DNA of 64,000 bases from Paracoccaceae bacterium (GTDB taxonomy: Bacteria > Pseudomonadota > Alphaproteobacteria > Rhodobacterales > Rhodobacteraceae): contig JABDLJ010000016.1 of assembly GCA_013003075.1 (NCBI GenBank), forward strand, positions 1 to 64,000. The letters are read 5' to 3'. The notes beneath the pieces were generated by a model. It was given only the letters and a program-made list of their open reading frames with translations. It searched no databases and was not told where the DNA came from. This document shows, in pieces, positions 27,111 to 36,302 of this stretch (position 1 is its first letter; each line of letters starts with the position of its first letter). The position numbers were made by a program, and so were the translations under genes.

Positions 27111-30100
27111 TGTCGCTTGCAACCGCCACCTTCCGAAATCCGCGCCTTGTCGCCCTGGCGCTTCTGGTCATCGTCTCGGCCGGCCTGTCGGCCCTCTTTG
27201 CCCTCGGCCGCCAGGAAGATCCGTCGATCACCAACCTCTTTGCGACGATAACGACCGTCTATCCCGGCGCCGATCCGGCGCGGATCGAAACGCTGGTCAC
27301 CAAGCCCATCGAAGACGAGATGCGCAGCCGGCCCGAGGTCAAGGAGATCAAGTCGGTATCCTCCACCGGGATCTCGGTTGTCTCGCTGGAACTCGATGAG
27401 ACCACCGATCCCGGCGCGATCGAGCAGATCTGGTCCAAGGCGCGCGACGGTCTTTCGGACGTCGCGGCCAGCTTTCCCGCCGGCGCAATGGCACCTGAGT
27501 TCGACAGTGACGGGATCGCCGCCTTCGGCGCAATCCTGGCACTGACGCCAAGCGCCGGCGACGTTCTGCCCGGCATCCAGGCGCGCTATGCCGAAGAGCT
27601 GGCTGACCGGATGCGCAACGTGCCGGGCACCAAGCTGGTAGAGCTTTTCGGTCTGCCGCAGGAAGAGGTGCTGGTCTCGGTCGATCCGGCCCGCGCCGCC
27701 GCTCTTGGGCTAAGCGCCGATGCCATCGCCCAGGCTATTCGTCAGGGCGATGCCAAGGTGCAGGCTGGACGGGTGCTGGATGGGCAAAGCGATCTGATCC
27801 TCGATGTGGCCGGTGACATCCAGTCGCTCGACCGGCTTCGGCGGATCGTTCTGGCAGAGGACGGGCAGAGCCGCGTCACCCAGCTGGGTGCCATCGCGAC
27901 GCTGACCCGCGGCGCCAAAGAGCCGCAGGACAGCTATGCGCTGTCCGCCGGCCGCCCCGCCATTCTGCTGGGACTTCAGATTTCGGACGGCTTGCAGGTC
28001 GATCAGTGGATGGCGTGGGTCCAGGACGAGCTTGCCGCCTTCCAGGACGGTCTTCCGCCCTCGCTGACCGCCACGCAGATCTTCGACCAGGCCGACTATA
28101 CACGCCAGCGCCTTACCGAAGTGGCGATCAACATGGCGATCGGTATTGCGCTGGTGATCACGGTGCTGCTCTTCACGCTGGGCGCGCGCTCGGCGCTGAT
28201 CGTGGCGGCCGTTCTGCCACTTGTGAGCCTTGCGACACTGGCCTCGATGAACGTGATCGGCCTGCCGATCCACCAGATGTCCGTCACCGGTCTGATCGTC
28301 GCGCTCGGCCTTCTGGTGGACGCAGCGATTGTGATGACCGACGAAGTGCGCCAGCGCCTTTTGAAGGGGATCGAGCGCAGCGCCGCCGTTGCAGACGCGG
28401 TGCGGCGGCTTGCAGTGCCGCTTTTGGCTTCGACCGTAACCACTGCGCTCAGCTTCGTGCCGATGATCCTTCTGCCGGGCGGCGCGGGCGATTTCGTCGG
28501 CGCGATCGCCATTGCGGTTGTGCTGATGCTGGTCTGGTCGCTGATCATCGCGGTCACGATCACGCCGGCACTGGCGGGCTGGCTCTTGCCGGCCAGCGGC
28601 CGGGCCGGGCGCTTCTCGAACGGGCTGAGATCCGGGCGCCTGGGCCGCATCTTCCGGGCAAGCCTGACCTGGTCGCTGCGCCATCCGATCAAATCGGTGG
28701 CCCTGGCTTTGGTCCTTCCCGTGACCGGCTTTGCCTCGATGGGCACGCTGACCGCGCAGTTCTTTCCCGGCGTGGATCGCGACCAGTTCCATATCGAGAT
28801 CGAGTTGGCCCCCGGAACGTCTATCCTTCAGACCCGCGCCGTTGTCGCCCAGATGGACGCAAAGCTGCGGGGCACGGACGGCGTGCGCGATGTCGCCTGG
28901 ACCATCGGCGAGAGCATTCCTTCTTTCTACTACAACATCGTTGGCACCCGTCAGAACGCACCTGCCTTTGCCCAAGCCATGGTCTCGACGACCTCGGCCA
29001 ACACGACCGCGGCGCTGCTCGACCCGCTGCAGGCACGGCTCGACCGCGATTTCCCCCAGGCCCGCATCCTGGTGCGCGGGCTGGTGCAGGGCCCGCCGGT
29101 CGACGCACCGGTCGAATTCCGCATCGTCGGACCTGACCTGGAAACGCTCCGCGCCCTGGGCGAAGAGGCGCGCGCCGTCCTGCTTGGCCTCGATGCGGTC
29201 ACCGTCGTGCGCGCCGGGCTCGAGGGCGGGGCGCCCAAGGTCGATATCACCGTGGACGAAAACGCAGTGCGCCTTTTGGGTCTCGATCTGGGGCAGGTGG
29301 CCCGTCAACTGGAGGCGGGTCTTGAGGGTGTCACCGGCGGCTCTTTGATCGAAGCGACCGAGCAGTTGCCGGTCCGCGTGCAGCTTTCAAGCGGTCTGCG
29401 CGGCGATCTTGCCCGCATCGCGCAGCTTCCGATCCTGCCGCCCGGCGCCCGGGCCAGCGCAGCCGCCGGCGCGCTGCCATCGGTGCCGCTTTCGGCCGTG
29501 GCCGACATCGCGATGGTGCCCTCTGAAAGCCCGATTGCGCGCTTCGACGGCTCGCGCTCGAACACGGTCCAGGCCTTTATCGCCCCGGATGTTCTGCCCG
29601 AAGAGGTGCTGCGCGAGGCGCGCGCCGCGCTCGATGCAGCCGGCTTTGTCTTGCCGGCGGGCTACAGCCTGCAAACCGGCGGTGATGCGGATGCCCGCAA
29701 CTCGACCGTCACCAACCTTCTGGCCTCGCTGGGGATCATCATCACCCTGTCCATCGCGACGATCGTCATGACCTTCAACTCTTTCCGGCTGTCGCTGGTG
29801 ACCTTCCTTGTCGCAGGCCTTTCAGCCGGGCTGAGCCTTCTGTCGCTTGCGGTCTTCAACTACCCGTTCGGGATCACAGCGATCATCGGCGTGATCGGCT
29901 CGATCGGCGTGTCGATCAATGCCGCGATCATCATCCTGACCGGGCTTCAGGGTGACGCGCGGGCGATGCAAGGCGACCGAGACGCCATGGCAGAGGTCGT
30001 CATGGGCTCGTCGCGCCACATCATTTCGACGACGCTGACCACGTTCGGTGGCTTCTTGCCGCTGATCCTTGGCGGCGGCGGGTTCTGGCCACCCTTCGCC

Positions 30101-30271
30101 ATGGCAATCGCCGGCGGCGTGCTGCTGTCCACGGTCGTCAGTTTCTACTTCACGCCGCAGATGTTCGTGCTGATGCGCGTGCGCGCCGGATCGCACCCGG
30201 CCGAGGACGCAAGTTTCGAAGCGGGCGCACCGCAGACAGCGCCGCAGGCGTTCCGCGTCGCCGCTGAGTAG
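27110..30271 (+). CDS. RND family efflux transporter permease
   Basis: A 1053-residue inner-membrane proton-driven exporter of the AcrB/MexB/CusA superfamily. It has the N-terminal helix ending at the first porter domain (QEDPSITN...ITTVYPGADP), a helix bundle with GLLVDAAIVMTDEVRQRLLKG near residue 400 (the helix-4 Asp region used in proton relay), a second periplasmic half, and a second bundle ending GGVLLSTVVSFYFTPQMFVLM. Start at ATG 27110, overlapping the adaptor stop. No TolC-like outer-membrane gene follows, so a channel encoded elsewhere must be used. Substrate unknown. Confidence 0.93.
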   Translation: MSLATATFRNPRLVALALLVIVSAGLSALFALGRQEDPSITNLFATITTVYPGADPARIETLVTKPIEDEMRSRPEVKEIKSVSSTGISVVSLELDETTDPGAIEQIWSKARDGLSDVAASFPAGAMAPEFDSDGIAAFGAILALTPSAGDVLPGIQARYAEELADRMRNVPGTKLVELFGLPQEEVLVSVDPARAAALGLSADAIAQAIRQGDAKVQAGRVLDGQSDLILDVAGDIQSLDRLRRIVLAEDGQSRVTQLGAIATLTRGAKEPQDSYALSAGRPAILLGLQISDGLQVDQWMAWVQDELAAFQDGLPPSLTATQIFDQADYTRQRLTEVAINMAIGIALVITVLLFTLGARSALIVAAVLPLVSLATLASMNVIGLPIHQMSVTGLIVALGLLVDAAIVMTDEVRQRLLKGIERSAAVADAVRRLAVPLLASTVTTALSFVPMILLPGGAGDFVGAIAIAVVLMLVWSLIIAVTITPALAGWLLPASGRAGRFSNGLRSGRLGRIFRASLTWSLRHPIKSVALALVLPVTGFASMGTLTAQFFPGVDRDQFHIEIELAPGTSILQTRAVVAQMDAKLRGTDGVRDVAWTIGESIPSFYYNIVGTRQNAPAFAQAMVSTTSANTTAALLDPLQARLDRDFPQARILVRGLVQGPPVDAPVEFRIVGPDLETLRALGEEARAVLLGLDAVTVVRAGLEGGAPKVDITVDENAVRLLGLDLGQVARQLEAGLEGVTGGSLIEATEQLPVRVQLSSGLRGDLARIAQLPILPPGARASAAAGALPSVPLSAVADIAMVPSESPIARFDGSRSNTVQAFIAPDVLPEEVLREARAALDAAGFVLPAGYSLQTGGDADARNSTVTNLLASLGIIITLSIATIVMTFNSFRLSLVTFLVAGLSAGLSLLSLAVFNYPFGITAIIGVIGSIGVSINAAIIILTGLQGDARAMQGDRDAMAEVVMGSSRHIISTTLTTFGGFLPLILGGGGFWPPFAMAIAGGVLLSTVVSFYFTPQMFVLMRVRAGSHPAEDASFEAGAPQTAPQAFRVAAE

Positions 30272-30325
30272 CGCGGTGCGCTGCGCGCCCGGGCCCCAGG
30301 AAACGAGAAGCTTGTCTTTGCCCAC

Positions 30326-30348
30326 CCCCGACTGTCTAGTGGTCGGGG
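30326..30348. repeat. 7-bp inverted repeat between the RND permease and glutamate-synthase-like gene
   Basis: CCCCGAC and GTCGGGG flank a 9-base loop. There is no T-run, so it is not a typical terminator; it may be a leader hairpin for the next gene. Confidence 0.3.
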
Positions 30349-30364
30349 CACAGCGGAGGCATAC

Positions 30365-31978
30365 ATGGGCGATTTCAAGTCACTCGAACGGTTCTCGGTT
30401 TTCGGCGCCATGGGCTTGCTCACGCTTGTCAGTCTGGGGCTTTTGTTTCTCAACATCTGGTTTCTGCTACCCGCCGCGGTATTCAGCGCGCTCTTTGCGC
30501 TTGGCATCTATGATCTGATCCAGGCGCGGCATTCGGTGCTGCGCAATTACCCGGTGATCGGGCATATGCGGTTCTTGTTCGAAGGCATCCGCCCCGAAAT
30601 CCGACAATACCTGATCGAAAGCGACCAGGACGAAGAACCGTTCTCGCGCGATGCCCGATCAATCGTCTACCAGCGCGCCAAGGGGGCCGAGGACAAGCGC
30701 CCCTTCGGCACCCGAAAGCGGGTCTATGACGCCGGCTATGCCTGGCTGACCCATTCGGTGCGGCCAAAGCACCTGGAGGACAGCGATTTCCGCGTTACAA
30801 TCGGCAACAAGGACTGTGCGCAGCCCTATGACGCCTCGCTGTACAATATCTCTGCGATGAGCTTCGGTGCGCTGTCGTCCAACGCGATCCTTGCGCTGAA
30901 TACCGGCGCGAAGATGGGCGGCTTTGCGCATGACACCGGCGAGGGGGGCATCAGCCGCTATCACCGACAGGGCGGCGGCGATCTGATCTACGAGATCGGC
31001 TCGGGCTATTTCGGGTGCCGCGCCGAGGACGGCTCGTTTGACCCCGAAGGCTTTGCACGGCAAGCGGCCGATCCGCAGATCAAGCTGATCGAGGTAAAGC
31101 TGAGCCAGGGCGCAAAGCCCGGGCACGGGGGCGTTCTGCCGGCGTCCAAGATCACGCCCGAGATCGCCGAGGCGCGCGGCATCCCGATGGGACAGGATTG
31201 CAACTCTCCGGCATCGCACTCGGCCTTCAGCACGCCGCTTGAGATGATGGAGTTTCTCGGTCTTCTGCGCGAGAAGTCGGGCGGCAAACCGGTAGGCTTC
31301 AAGCTGTGCATCGGCCACCGGCGCGAGTTCATGTGCATGGTCAAGGCGATGCTTGAGACCGGTATCGTGCCCGATTTCATCGTTGTCGATGGCAAGGAGG
31401 GTGGCACCGGCGCCGCGCCGCTGGAATTTGCCAACCATGTCGGCATGCCGCTTATCGATGGTCTGAGTTTCGTGCACAACACGCTGCGCGGCACCGGGCT
31501 GCGCGACCAGGTCAAGATTGGGGCGGCCGGCAAACTGATTACCGCGTTCGATATCGCCCGCGCCTTTTCGCTGGGCGCGGACTGGGCCAATTCCGCGCGC
31601 GGCTTCATGTTCGCGATCGGCTGCATCCAGGCGCAGGCCTGCCACACCAATCACTGTCCGGTGGGGGTGGCCACGCAGGACGCCCTGCGCGCACGGGCGC
31701 TTGACCCGGACAACAAATCGAGACGCGTTGCGCGTTTTCACAAGAACACCATGAAGGCCCTTGCCGAAATGGCGGGCGCCGCCGGCCTTGACGATCCGCG
31801 CGACTTCAAGCCCTTTCACTTCATGCAACGCGATGCCAGCGGCGAGATGATCACCGGCCACGAGGCGCATCCCGAACTGCCGATCGACTGCATCGTGCGC
31901 GGCGAAGAGGTGGCAGGTGCCTATCTGGAGCGCTGGAACCGCGCCGCGGCCGACGATTTCGGCCCGCCGTCGCACTAG
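30365..31978 (+). CDS. FMN-binding glutamate-synthase-like protein with N-terminal membrane anchor
   Basis: A 537-residue protein with two N-terminal transmembrane helices (about residues 15-55) followed by a domain like the FMN/Fe-S part of glutamate synthase large subunit. Visible are ISAMSFGALSSNAILALNTGAK, the (beta/alpha)8 segment DFIVVDGKEGGTGAAPLEF, and ACHTNHCPVGVATQD that carries cysteines of the Fe-S cluster in GltB. The glutaminase and GltD-like parts are absent, so it is not a complete glutamate synthase. It probably is a membrane-bound FMN oxidoreductase of unknown substrate. RBS GGAGG upstream fits the start. Confidence 0.87.
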   Translation: MGDFKSLERFSVFGAMGLLTLVSLGLLFLNIWFLLPAAVFSALFALGIYDLIQARHSVLRNYPVIGHMRFLFEGIRPEIRQYLIESDQDEEPFSRDARSIVYQRAKGAEDKRPFGTRKRVYDAGYAWLTHSVRPKHLEDSDFRVTIGNKDCAQPYDASLYNISAMSFGALSSNAILALNTGAKMGGFAHDTGEGGISRYHRQGGGDLIYEIGSGYFGCRAEDGSFDPEGFARQAADPQIKLIEVKLSQGAKPGHGGVLPASKITPEIAEARGIPMGQDCNSPASHSAFSTPLEMMEFLGLLREKSGGKPVGFKLCIGHRREFMCMVKAMLETGIVPDFIVVDGKEGGTGAAPLEFANHVGMPLIDGLSFVHNTLRGTGLRDQVKIGAAGKLITAFDIARAFSLGADWANSARGFMFAIGCIQAQACHTNHCPVGVATQDALRARALDPDNKSRRVARFHKNTMKALAEMAGAAGLDDPRDFKPFHFMQRDASGEMITGHEAHPELPIDCIVRGEEVAGAYLERWNRAAADDFGPPSH

Positions 31979-32111
31979 GGGCACGCCACCCAGGCGTTAC
32001 ACCAAATCTTTACGCCCACCCGGCAAGGTAGCGCCTCAATACTGGCGGCACCGGACGAACGCATATGACACCAATGGCCTGGACGGATGCGCGGCGGCGG
32101 CGCCCTCGCCG

Positions 32112-33188
32112 GTGACAGCCCCGCCGCTTCCCGATCCCGTCCTTAAAAAGCGGGTCGTCATCGTCGATGACAGCCGCACGATACGTGCGTTGATCCGCGC
32201 GACGCTGTCCGATGATGGCAGGCTCGAGGTTGTGGGCGAAGCGTCTGATCCTTACGAGGCGCGCAACGTCATCAAGGCCACCAATCCCGATGTCATCACC
32301 CTCGATGTCGAGATGCCAAAGATGAACGGGCTCGATTTCCTGAAGAACCTGATGCGCTTGCGCCCGATGCCGGTTGTCATGGTGTCCTCGCGTACCCGCG
32401 AGAACAGCGAAGACGCCATTCGTGCACTCTCGATCGGCGCGGTCGATTGCGTCCATGTCGCGCGGCTGCAATCGGATGCTGTGCATCGCGCCCGGTTCGC
32501 AAAGACGATCTACACCGCGGCCGGTGCGCAAATCGCGCAGCGCGAGGTTGCGCGACAAACAGGTTCGGGCGCAATCGCGGCCGTCGCCCGCGATTTCGTG
32601 TGGAACCGGCGGCTTGTCCTTCTGGGGGCATCGACCGGCGGGGTCGAAGCACTGGAGCGTGTGCTGCAGGGCTTTCCCAAGAACGGACCGCCGGTCATGA
32701 TCGCCCAGCACATGCCGGCGCCTTTCCTCAAAAGCTTTGCCGAGCGCCTGAACCGCCGGATCGGACCTGAGGTGCGCATCGCCGCCGAGGGCGACGTCGC
32801 GCAGCAGGGCGTCGTTCTGATTGCCCCGGGCGGACAGCATCACCTCGCGTTTGCGTCCGCCGCATCGGGGATGATCGCCACACCGCCGGCCGACGGGACC
32901 GAGCTTTACGTCCCGACCATCGACCGGCTCTTTAAGTCTGCGGTCGGCGCGCCGGAAAAGATCGTCGCGGTGCTGTTGACCGGCATGGGCAAGGACGGGG
33001 CCGCCAGCATGCTCGAGCTGCATAAGGCGGGCGCGTGCACGCTTGCGCAAAGTGCCGAGACCTGCGTGATCGACGGGATGCCGCGCGCAGCCCGAGAGCT
33101 TGGCGCGGTCCAAAAAACAGTTCCGCTGGACGACATGACGCGCGAGATCTTGGCGCTGTGTTCGATCAGGGGCCATGACGATGGTTGA
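32112..33188 (+). CDS. cheB: Chemotaxis response regulator / protein-glutamate methylesterase
   Basis: A receiver domain followed by a CheB methylesterase domain that demethylates chemoreceptors. Receiver: RVVIVDDSRTIRAL, phosphorylation Asp in TLDVEMPKMNG (about residue 65). Methylesterase: GASTGGVEAL with the catalytic Ser, AQHMPAPF with His, and LLTGMGKDGA with Asp. The start is uncertain: GTG 32112 is the first in-frame start after the intergenic region, with a weak RBS. The conserved receiver Lys expected in GAVDCVHVAR is replaced (Val about residue 116), unlike ordinary CheB. The last codons overlap cheD. Confidence 0.92.
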   Translation: MTAPPLPDPVLKKRVVIVDDSRTIRALIRATLSDDGRLEVVGEASDPYEARNVIKATNPDVITLDVEMPKMNGLDFLKNLMRLRPMPVVMVSSRTRENSEDAIRALSIGAVDCVHVARLQSDAVHRARFAKTIYTAAGAQIAQREVARQTGSGAIAAVARDFVWNRRLVLLGASTGGVEALERVLQGFPKNGPPVMIAQHMPAPFLKSFAERLNRRIGPEVRIAAEGDVAQQGVVLIAPGGQHHLAFASAASGMIATPPADGTELYVPTIDRLFKSAVGAPEKIVAVLLTGMGKDGAASMLELHKAGACTLAQSAETCVIDGMPRAARELGAVQKTVPLDDMTREILALCSIRGHDDG

Positions 33189-33729
33189 GCGATCGAAAAC
33201 CGACAGATCCGGCAAGGTCTACGTGGCCCAGGGTGAATACGCGATCGGCGCTGCGCCAGAAGACGTCATCTCGGCCATTCTGGGCTCGTGCGTTGCGGTC
33301 TGTCTTTGGGACGAACTCGCCCAGGTCGGGGGCATGAACCATATCCTTTTGCCCGAACTTGATAAGACTGGCTCCGAGCCTGTGGATCGCTCGGCCCGGA
33401 TCGGCGCCTACGCAATGGAGACGCTGATCAATGCGCTGATCCGAAAAGGGGCCCTCAAGGGGCGGATGGGCGCGAAGGTTTTCGGCGGCGCGTCCATCGT
33501 CAAGGGGCTCAGCGACATCGGAGAGCGCAACGCCAACTTTGCCATGAATTACCTGAAGGCCGAGAGCATCGGCTGCGACGCCAAAAGCCTTGGGGGGTCT
33601 CGCGCACGGCAAGTGCGGTTCTGGCCCTTCAGCGGCCAGGCACGGCAGCGCTTCGTCCCCGATGCCGATATTGAAATCCTGGCGCCGCAGCCGCAGCCAG
33701 GCCAGAATACGGATATCGAGATCTTCTGA
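33175..33729 (+). CDS. cheD: Chemoreceptor glutamine deamidase CheD
   Basis: A 184-residue protein that deamidates receptor glutamines. The catalytic Cys and His are visible in ILGSCVAVCLWD and GGMNHILLPE. It shares the family block RIGAYAMETLINALIRKGALKGRMGAKVFGGASI. Start ATG 33175 overlaps the cheB stop, so the two are co-translated. No cheY or receptor follows; the minus-strand chemotaxis operon converges with it about 400 bases away. Confidence 0.93.
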   Translation: MTMVERSKTDRSGKVYVAQGEYAIGAAPEDVISAILGSCVAVCLWDELAQVGGMNHILLPELDKTGSEPVDRSARIGAYAMETLINALIRKGALKGRMGAKVFGGASIVKGLSDIGERNANFAMNYLKAESIGCDAKSLGGSRARQVRFWPFSGQARQRFVPDADIEILAPQPQPGQNTDIEIF

Positions 33730-34131
33730 TGGCGCGCGGCGCGCCGCGTGGAACCGCAAGGACAACCTACATCCGGAGCAGAGTGCCAGATCAAAATGCA
33801 GCGAAAGCCCCCTGCGCAATTCGCCGTTTCATATTCCTGCAGTCGATAACACGTTCGCGCAATAAAAAGTGGCCGGCCCGTTCCGGACCCCGCCGCTCAC
33901 CCGGAGGCGCATTTTGACGGCGCATCGTCCCTGGCCGATCATCTTCGTCGGCGCCGGGCGAGCCAGAACAAAGCGGAGGTATTCGAAATCGGGCGCGGTC
34001 GCGGCGCGGCCGGCCAAGACAGGCGGCACACGGATACACATTCGCCGCCAATGCCAGCAGCGCCGCATTAGGCGTCTTGCTGCACGGGGTCCGTCCGGGG
34101 GAAAAATCGCCAGGACATGGACACCCGGCGA
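33730..34131. other. 402-base convergent intergenic region
   Basis: Between cheD and the end of the minus-strand chemotaxis operon. A GC-rich palindrome GGCGCGCGGCGCGCC at its left end has no T-run. Open frames here have no recognisable family and no RBS, so no gene is called. Confidence 0.4.
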
Positions 34132-34515
34132 TCAAAAAAACGTAATGCTGCTTCGCGCGGTATCAGTCTCTGGATGGGCTGCACCTTGGGTGAGGCGCTC
34201 GGCGAAACTGTCGAGCCCGCTCCAATCATGTATGTCACAGCGCGAAAAACCAGCCGCCGGATCGTTCCTCGCGATCTGGCTCAAAAGCTTGGACATCGCG
34301 CCCAGAAGCTGCGCAACGAGGTCCGCGCCTTGCAGATCGCGAACGGCTGCTGCGTCGATCTGAACCCCTTTCAGGGCAAAGGATCCGATCGTCGCCTGAA
34401 GCTTTTCAACCGCCTCGGCAGCATCCCGGCACTCCTCGGCCAGCCGCAGATGCAACTGCTCGAGGCTCAAACGGGTGGGCGGCAGATCCGAGCCTGTGGG
34501 CCGGTCTTCAGTCAC
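34132..34515 (-). CDS. 127-residue protein of unknown function at the end of the chemotaxis operon
   Basis: It starts at GTG 34515, overlapping the cheY stop as GTGA, so it is translated with the chemotaxis genes. The product is a largely alpha-helical protein with a Leu-heptad-like segment (LSLEQLHLRLAEECRDAAEA, VEKLQATIGSF) and a helix ALLGAMSKLLSQIAR. It is not recognised as CheZ, CheX or CheC. The C-terminus ends SITFF and the stop falls inside a T-run. A chemotaxis accessory role is inferred only from position. Confidence 0.7.
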   Translation of the reverse strand: MTEDRPTGSDLPPTRLSLEQLHLRLAEECRDAAEAVEKLQATIGSFALKGVQIDAAAVRDLQGADLVAQLLGAMSKLLSQIARNDPAAGFSRCDIHDWSGLDSFAERLTQGAAHPETDTARSSITFF

Positions 34516-34898
34516 AAGCGACCAACCATCGCCTCAATTGCGGCCTTCAACTGGTTCGCCTCAAAGGGTTTTTTCAGGAAATTATTCATTCCCAGTGACT
34601 TGCCCTTTTCGATGATTGACCGGTCCGCACGTCCGGTAATCAGCAGAAACCCGACCTTGGCCGTGCGCGGTCCTTTGCGCAACTCGGCCAAAAGTTCCAG
34701 GCCATCCATCCCCGGCATGTTGTAGTCGGAGATGACCATGTGAACCGGTGCGCGCGCGATCGTCTGCAAGGCGGTTTTTCCATCCGCGGCGGCCGACACG
34801 TTGGAGATACCAAGCGAATCGAGCGCCTGCGTGATCAGACCGCGGCTAGTCGACATATCATCGACCACCATGATGCGAAGCTGGTCCCTTAGCGACAT
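34512..34898 (-). CDS. cheY: CheY-like single-domain response regulator
   Basis: A 128-residue receiver domain: acidic pair MVVDDMSTSRG, phosphoacceptor Asp in VISDYNMPGMDG, Thr in LITGRAD, and conserved Lys in LKKPFEANQ. All key residues are present, so it can be phosphorylated, presumably by CheA. It starts 19 bases after cheR ends and overlaps the 127-residue gene. Confidence 0.93.
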   Translation of the reverse strand: MSLRDQLRIMVVDDMSTSRGLITQALDSLGISNVSAAADGKTALQTIARAPVHMVISDYNMPGMDGLELLAELRKGPRTAKVGFLLITGRADRSIIEKGKSLGMNNFLKKPFEANQLKAAIEAMVGRL

Positions 34899-34917
34899 TT
34901 CACTCTCCTATCCATCT

Positions 34918-35799
34918 TCACGATCCGGCCGCGGACGCTGGCCTGTAGGTTGTAACTCCGGCGTTGACGAAAGACCGCGCCGCGACGTCGTCGAGACGCT
35001 CTGAGTGGCCCAAAAACATCCAGCCGTCCGGTGCAAGGGCCGCGTGGAATCTGGGCCAGAGCGCGGACTGCGTGTCGTCGCTGAAATAGATCACCACGTT
35101 TCTGCAGAATATGACATCGAACCTGTTTTTCATCGGCCAGGGATCGATCAGGTTCAGCTTGCGATAGGCAATCAGTTCAAGCAGGTCATCCGCCGCGCGG
35201 TATCCTGCCGCCCCAGAGGCCTCTTCCACGAAATATCTCTTCAAAATTCCGTCCGGGACATCCACCACTTGCTGCGGCGTGTAGATGGCGGCATTTGCCC
35301 GGCCAAGGATAGCGTGATCGATGTCGGTCGCGAGGATGCGCATGTCCAGAGCAGCGATGTCTTGCGCGAATTCCAGAAGTTCAGTCGCGATGGAAAGCGG
35401 TTCTTGTCCGCTTGAGCAGCCCGCAGACCAGATCCGCACCCGCGCACCCGTGCGGGCGCGCTCCACCAGGGCGGGCAAGATCTGCGTCCGAAGTGTCTCG
35501 AAATGATGCGCCTCGCGAAAGAACTGAGACACGTTGGTGGTCAGGCTGGATATCGCCTGCGGCAACTCGTTCGCGCCATCGCCTGAGAACAGAAAATCGA
35601 GGTACTGATCAAATGTCTCATATCCCGTGGCAGCAAGGCGTTTGGCCAGGCGCGATTGGATCATACCCAGTTTCGAGGACGGTATGGTCAGCCCGGCCTT
35701 CTGCAATGCCAGATCTGCCACCCGCTGGAAACCCGCCTGCGACAGCTCGGCGGCAAGTCGCGCGCTTTGGGGGCGCGCTTTGGATGACTGCACACTCAT
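34918..35799 (-). CDS. cheR: Chemoreceptor glutamate methyltransferase
   Basis: A 293-residue CheR with the N-terminal helical domain (YETFDQYLDFLFSGDG) and the SAM-binding domain: TTNVSQFFREAHHFETL, RIWSAGCSSGQEPLSIA and MILA TDIDHAILGRANA blocks, plus DVIFCRNVVIYFSDD. It methylates receptor glutamates to adapt signalling. Start ATG 35799 overlaps the cheW stop (ATGA). Confidence 0.95.
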   Translation of the reverse strand: MSVQSSKARPQSARLAAELSQAGFQRVADLALQKAGLTIPSSKLGMIQSRLAKRLAATGYETFDQYLDFLFSGDGANELPQAISSLTTNVSQFFREAHHFETLRTQILPALVERARTGARVRIWSAGCSSGQEPLSIATELLEFAQDIAALDMRILATDIDHAILGRANAAIYTPQQVVDVPDGILKRYFVEEASGAAGYRAADDLLELIAYRKLNLIDPWPMKNRFDVIFCRNVVIYFSDDTQSALWPRFHAALAPDGWMFLGHSERLDDVAARSFVNAGVTTYRPASAAGS

Positions 35800-36294
35800 G
35801 CCGCCGCATCCGCGCTTTCCGGAAGCACCGCCGACAGGTCGAGCACCCGGATCATGCGTTCATCCAGTATCGTGAGGGCCCGAACGAAGGTGGCGCCCCG
35901 GTCCGCTGCAAGCTCCGGCGGAACCTGCATCTGCGCGCTTGGGATCGACAGAATGTCGGAGACCGCATCGACCCGCAGGCCCAGCGTCCTGCCATCGAGA
36001 TCGACGACGATAATGACGTTTCGCTCGGTCGGCTCCTCGACCTGCAGGCCCAGCCGCAGACTCAGATCGATGACCGGCAGCACCGATCCGCGCAGGTTGA
36101 TCACGCCGCGCACATAGTCCGGGGCATGGGGCAGGGAGGTTGTGCGCGTCCAGCCGCGGATCTCGCGCACCGGCATGATGTCGACCGAGTATTCCGCATC
36201 GCCGACGCGGAAAGACAGAAGCTCTACCTCTGCGACCGGGGCCTGGGGCTCCTGCGGGGCTTCGGGGCCGATGGGGGGGGGCTGTGTCAGACAT
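35796..36294 (-). pseudogene. cheW: CheW coupling protein, frameshifted in a G9/C9 tract near its start
   Basis: From ATG 36294 the frame reads MSDTAPP, then leaves the CheW frame at a run of nine C (plus-strand G9, 36273-36281). With eight bases the protein would read on through VAEVELLSFRVGDAEYSVDI into MPVREIRGWTRTTSLPHAP and RGVINLRGSVLPVIDLS, a normal 165-residue CheW. As written, only the part starting at an internal ATG (36176) stays in frame, lacking the first beta-barrel strands. CheW links receptors to CheA. The tract could be a sequencing error or a phase-variable switch. Confidence 0.8.
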
Positions 36295-36302
36295 GGCGCG
36301 AC

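Noticed and set aside
27710-29308. 532-codon open frame opposite the RND permease
   Set aside because: Antisense shadow; composition is Arg/Gln-rich and no RBS or family is visible.
33791-34363. Small open frames in the cheD-orf127 gap (both strands)
   Set aside because: No RBS, no family and low-complexity composition; the gap is a convergent intergenic region.
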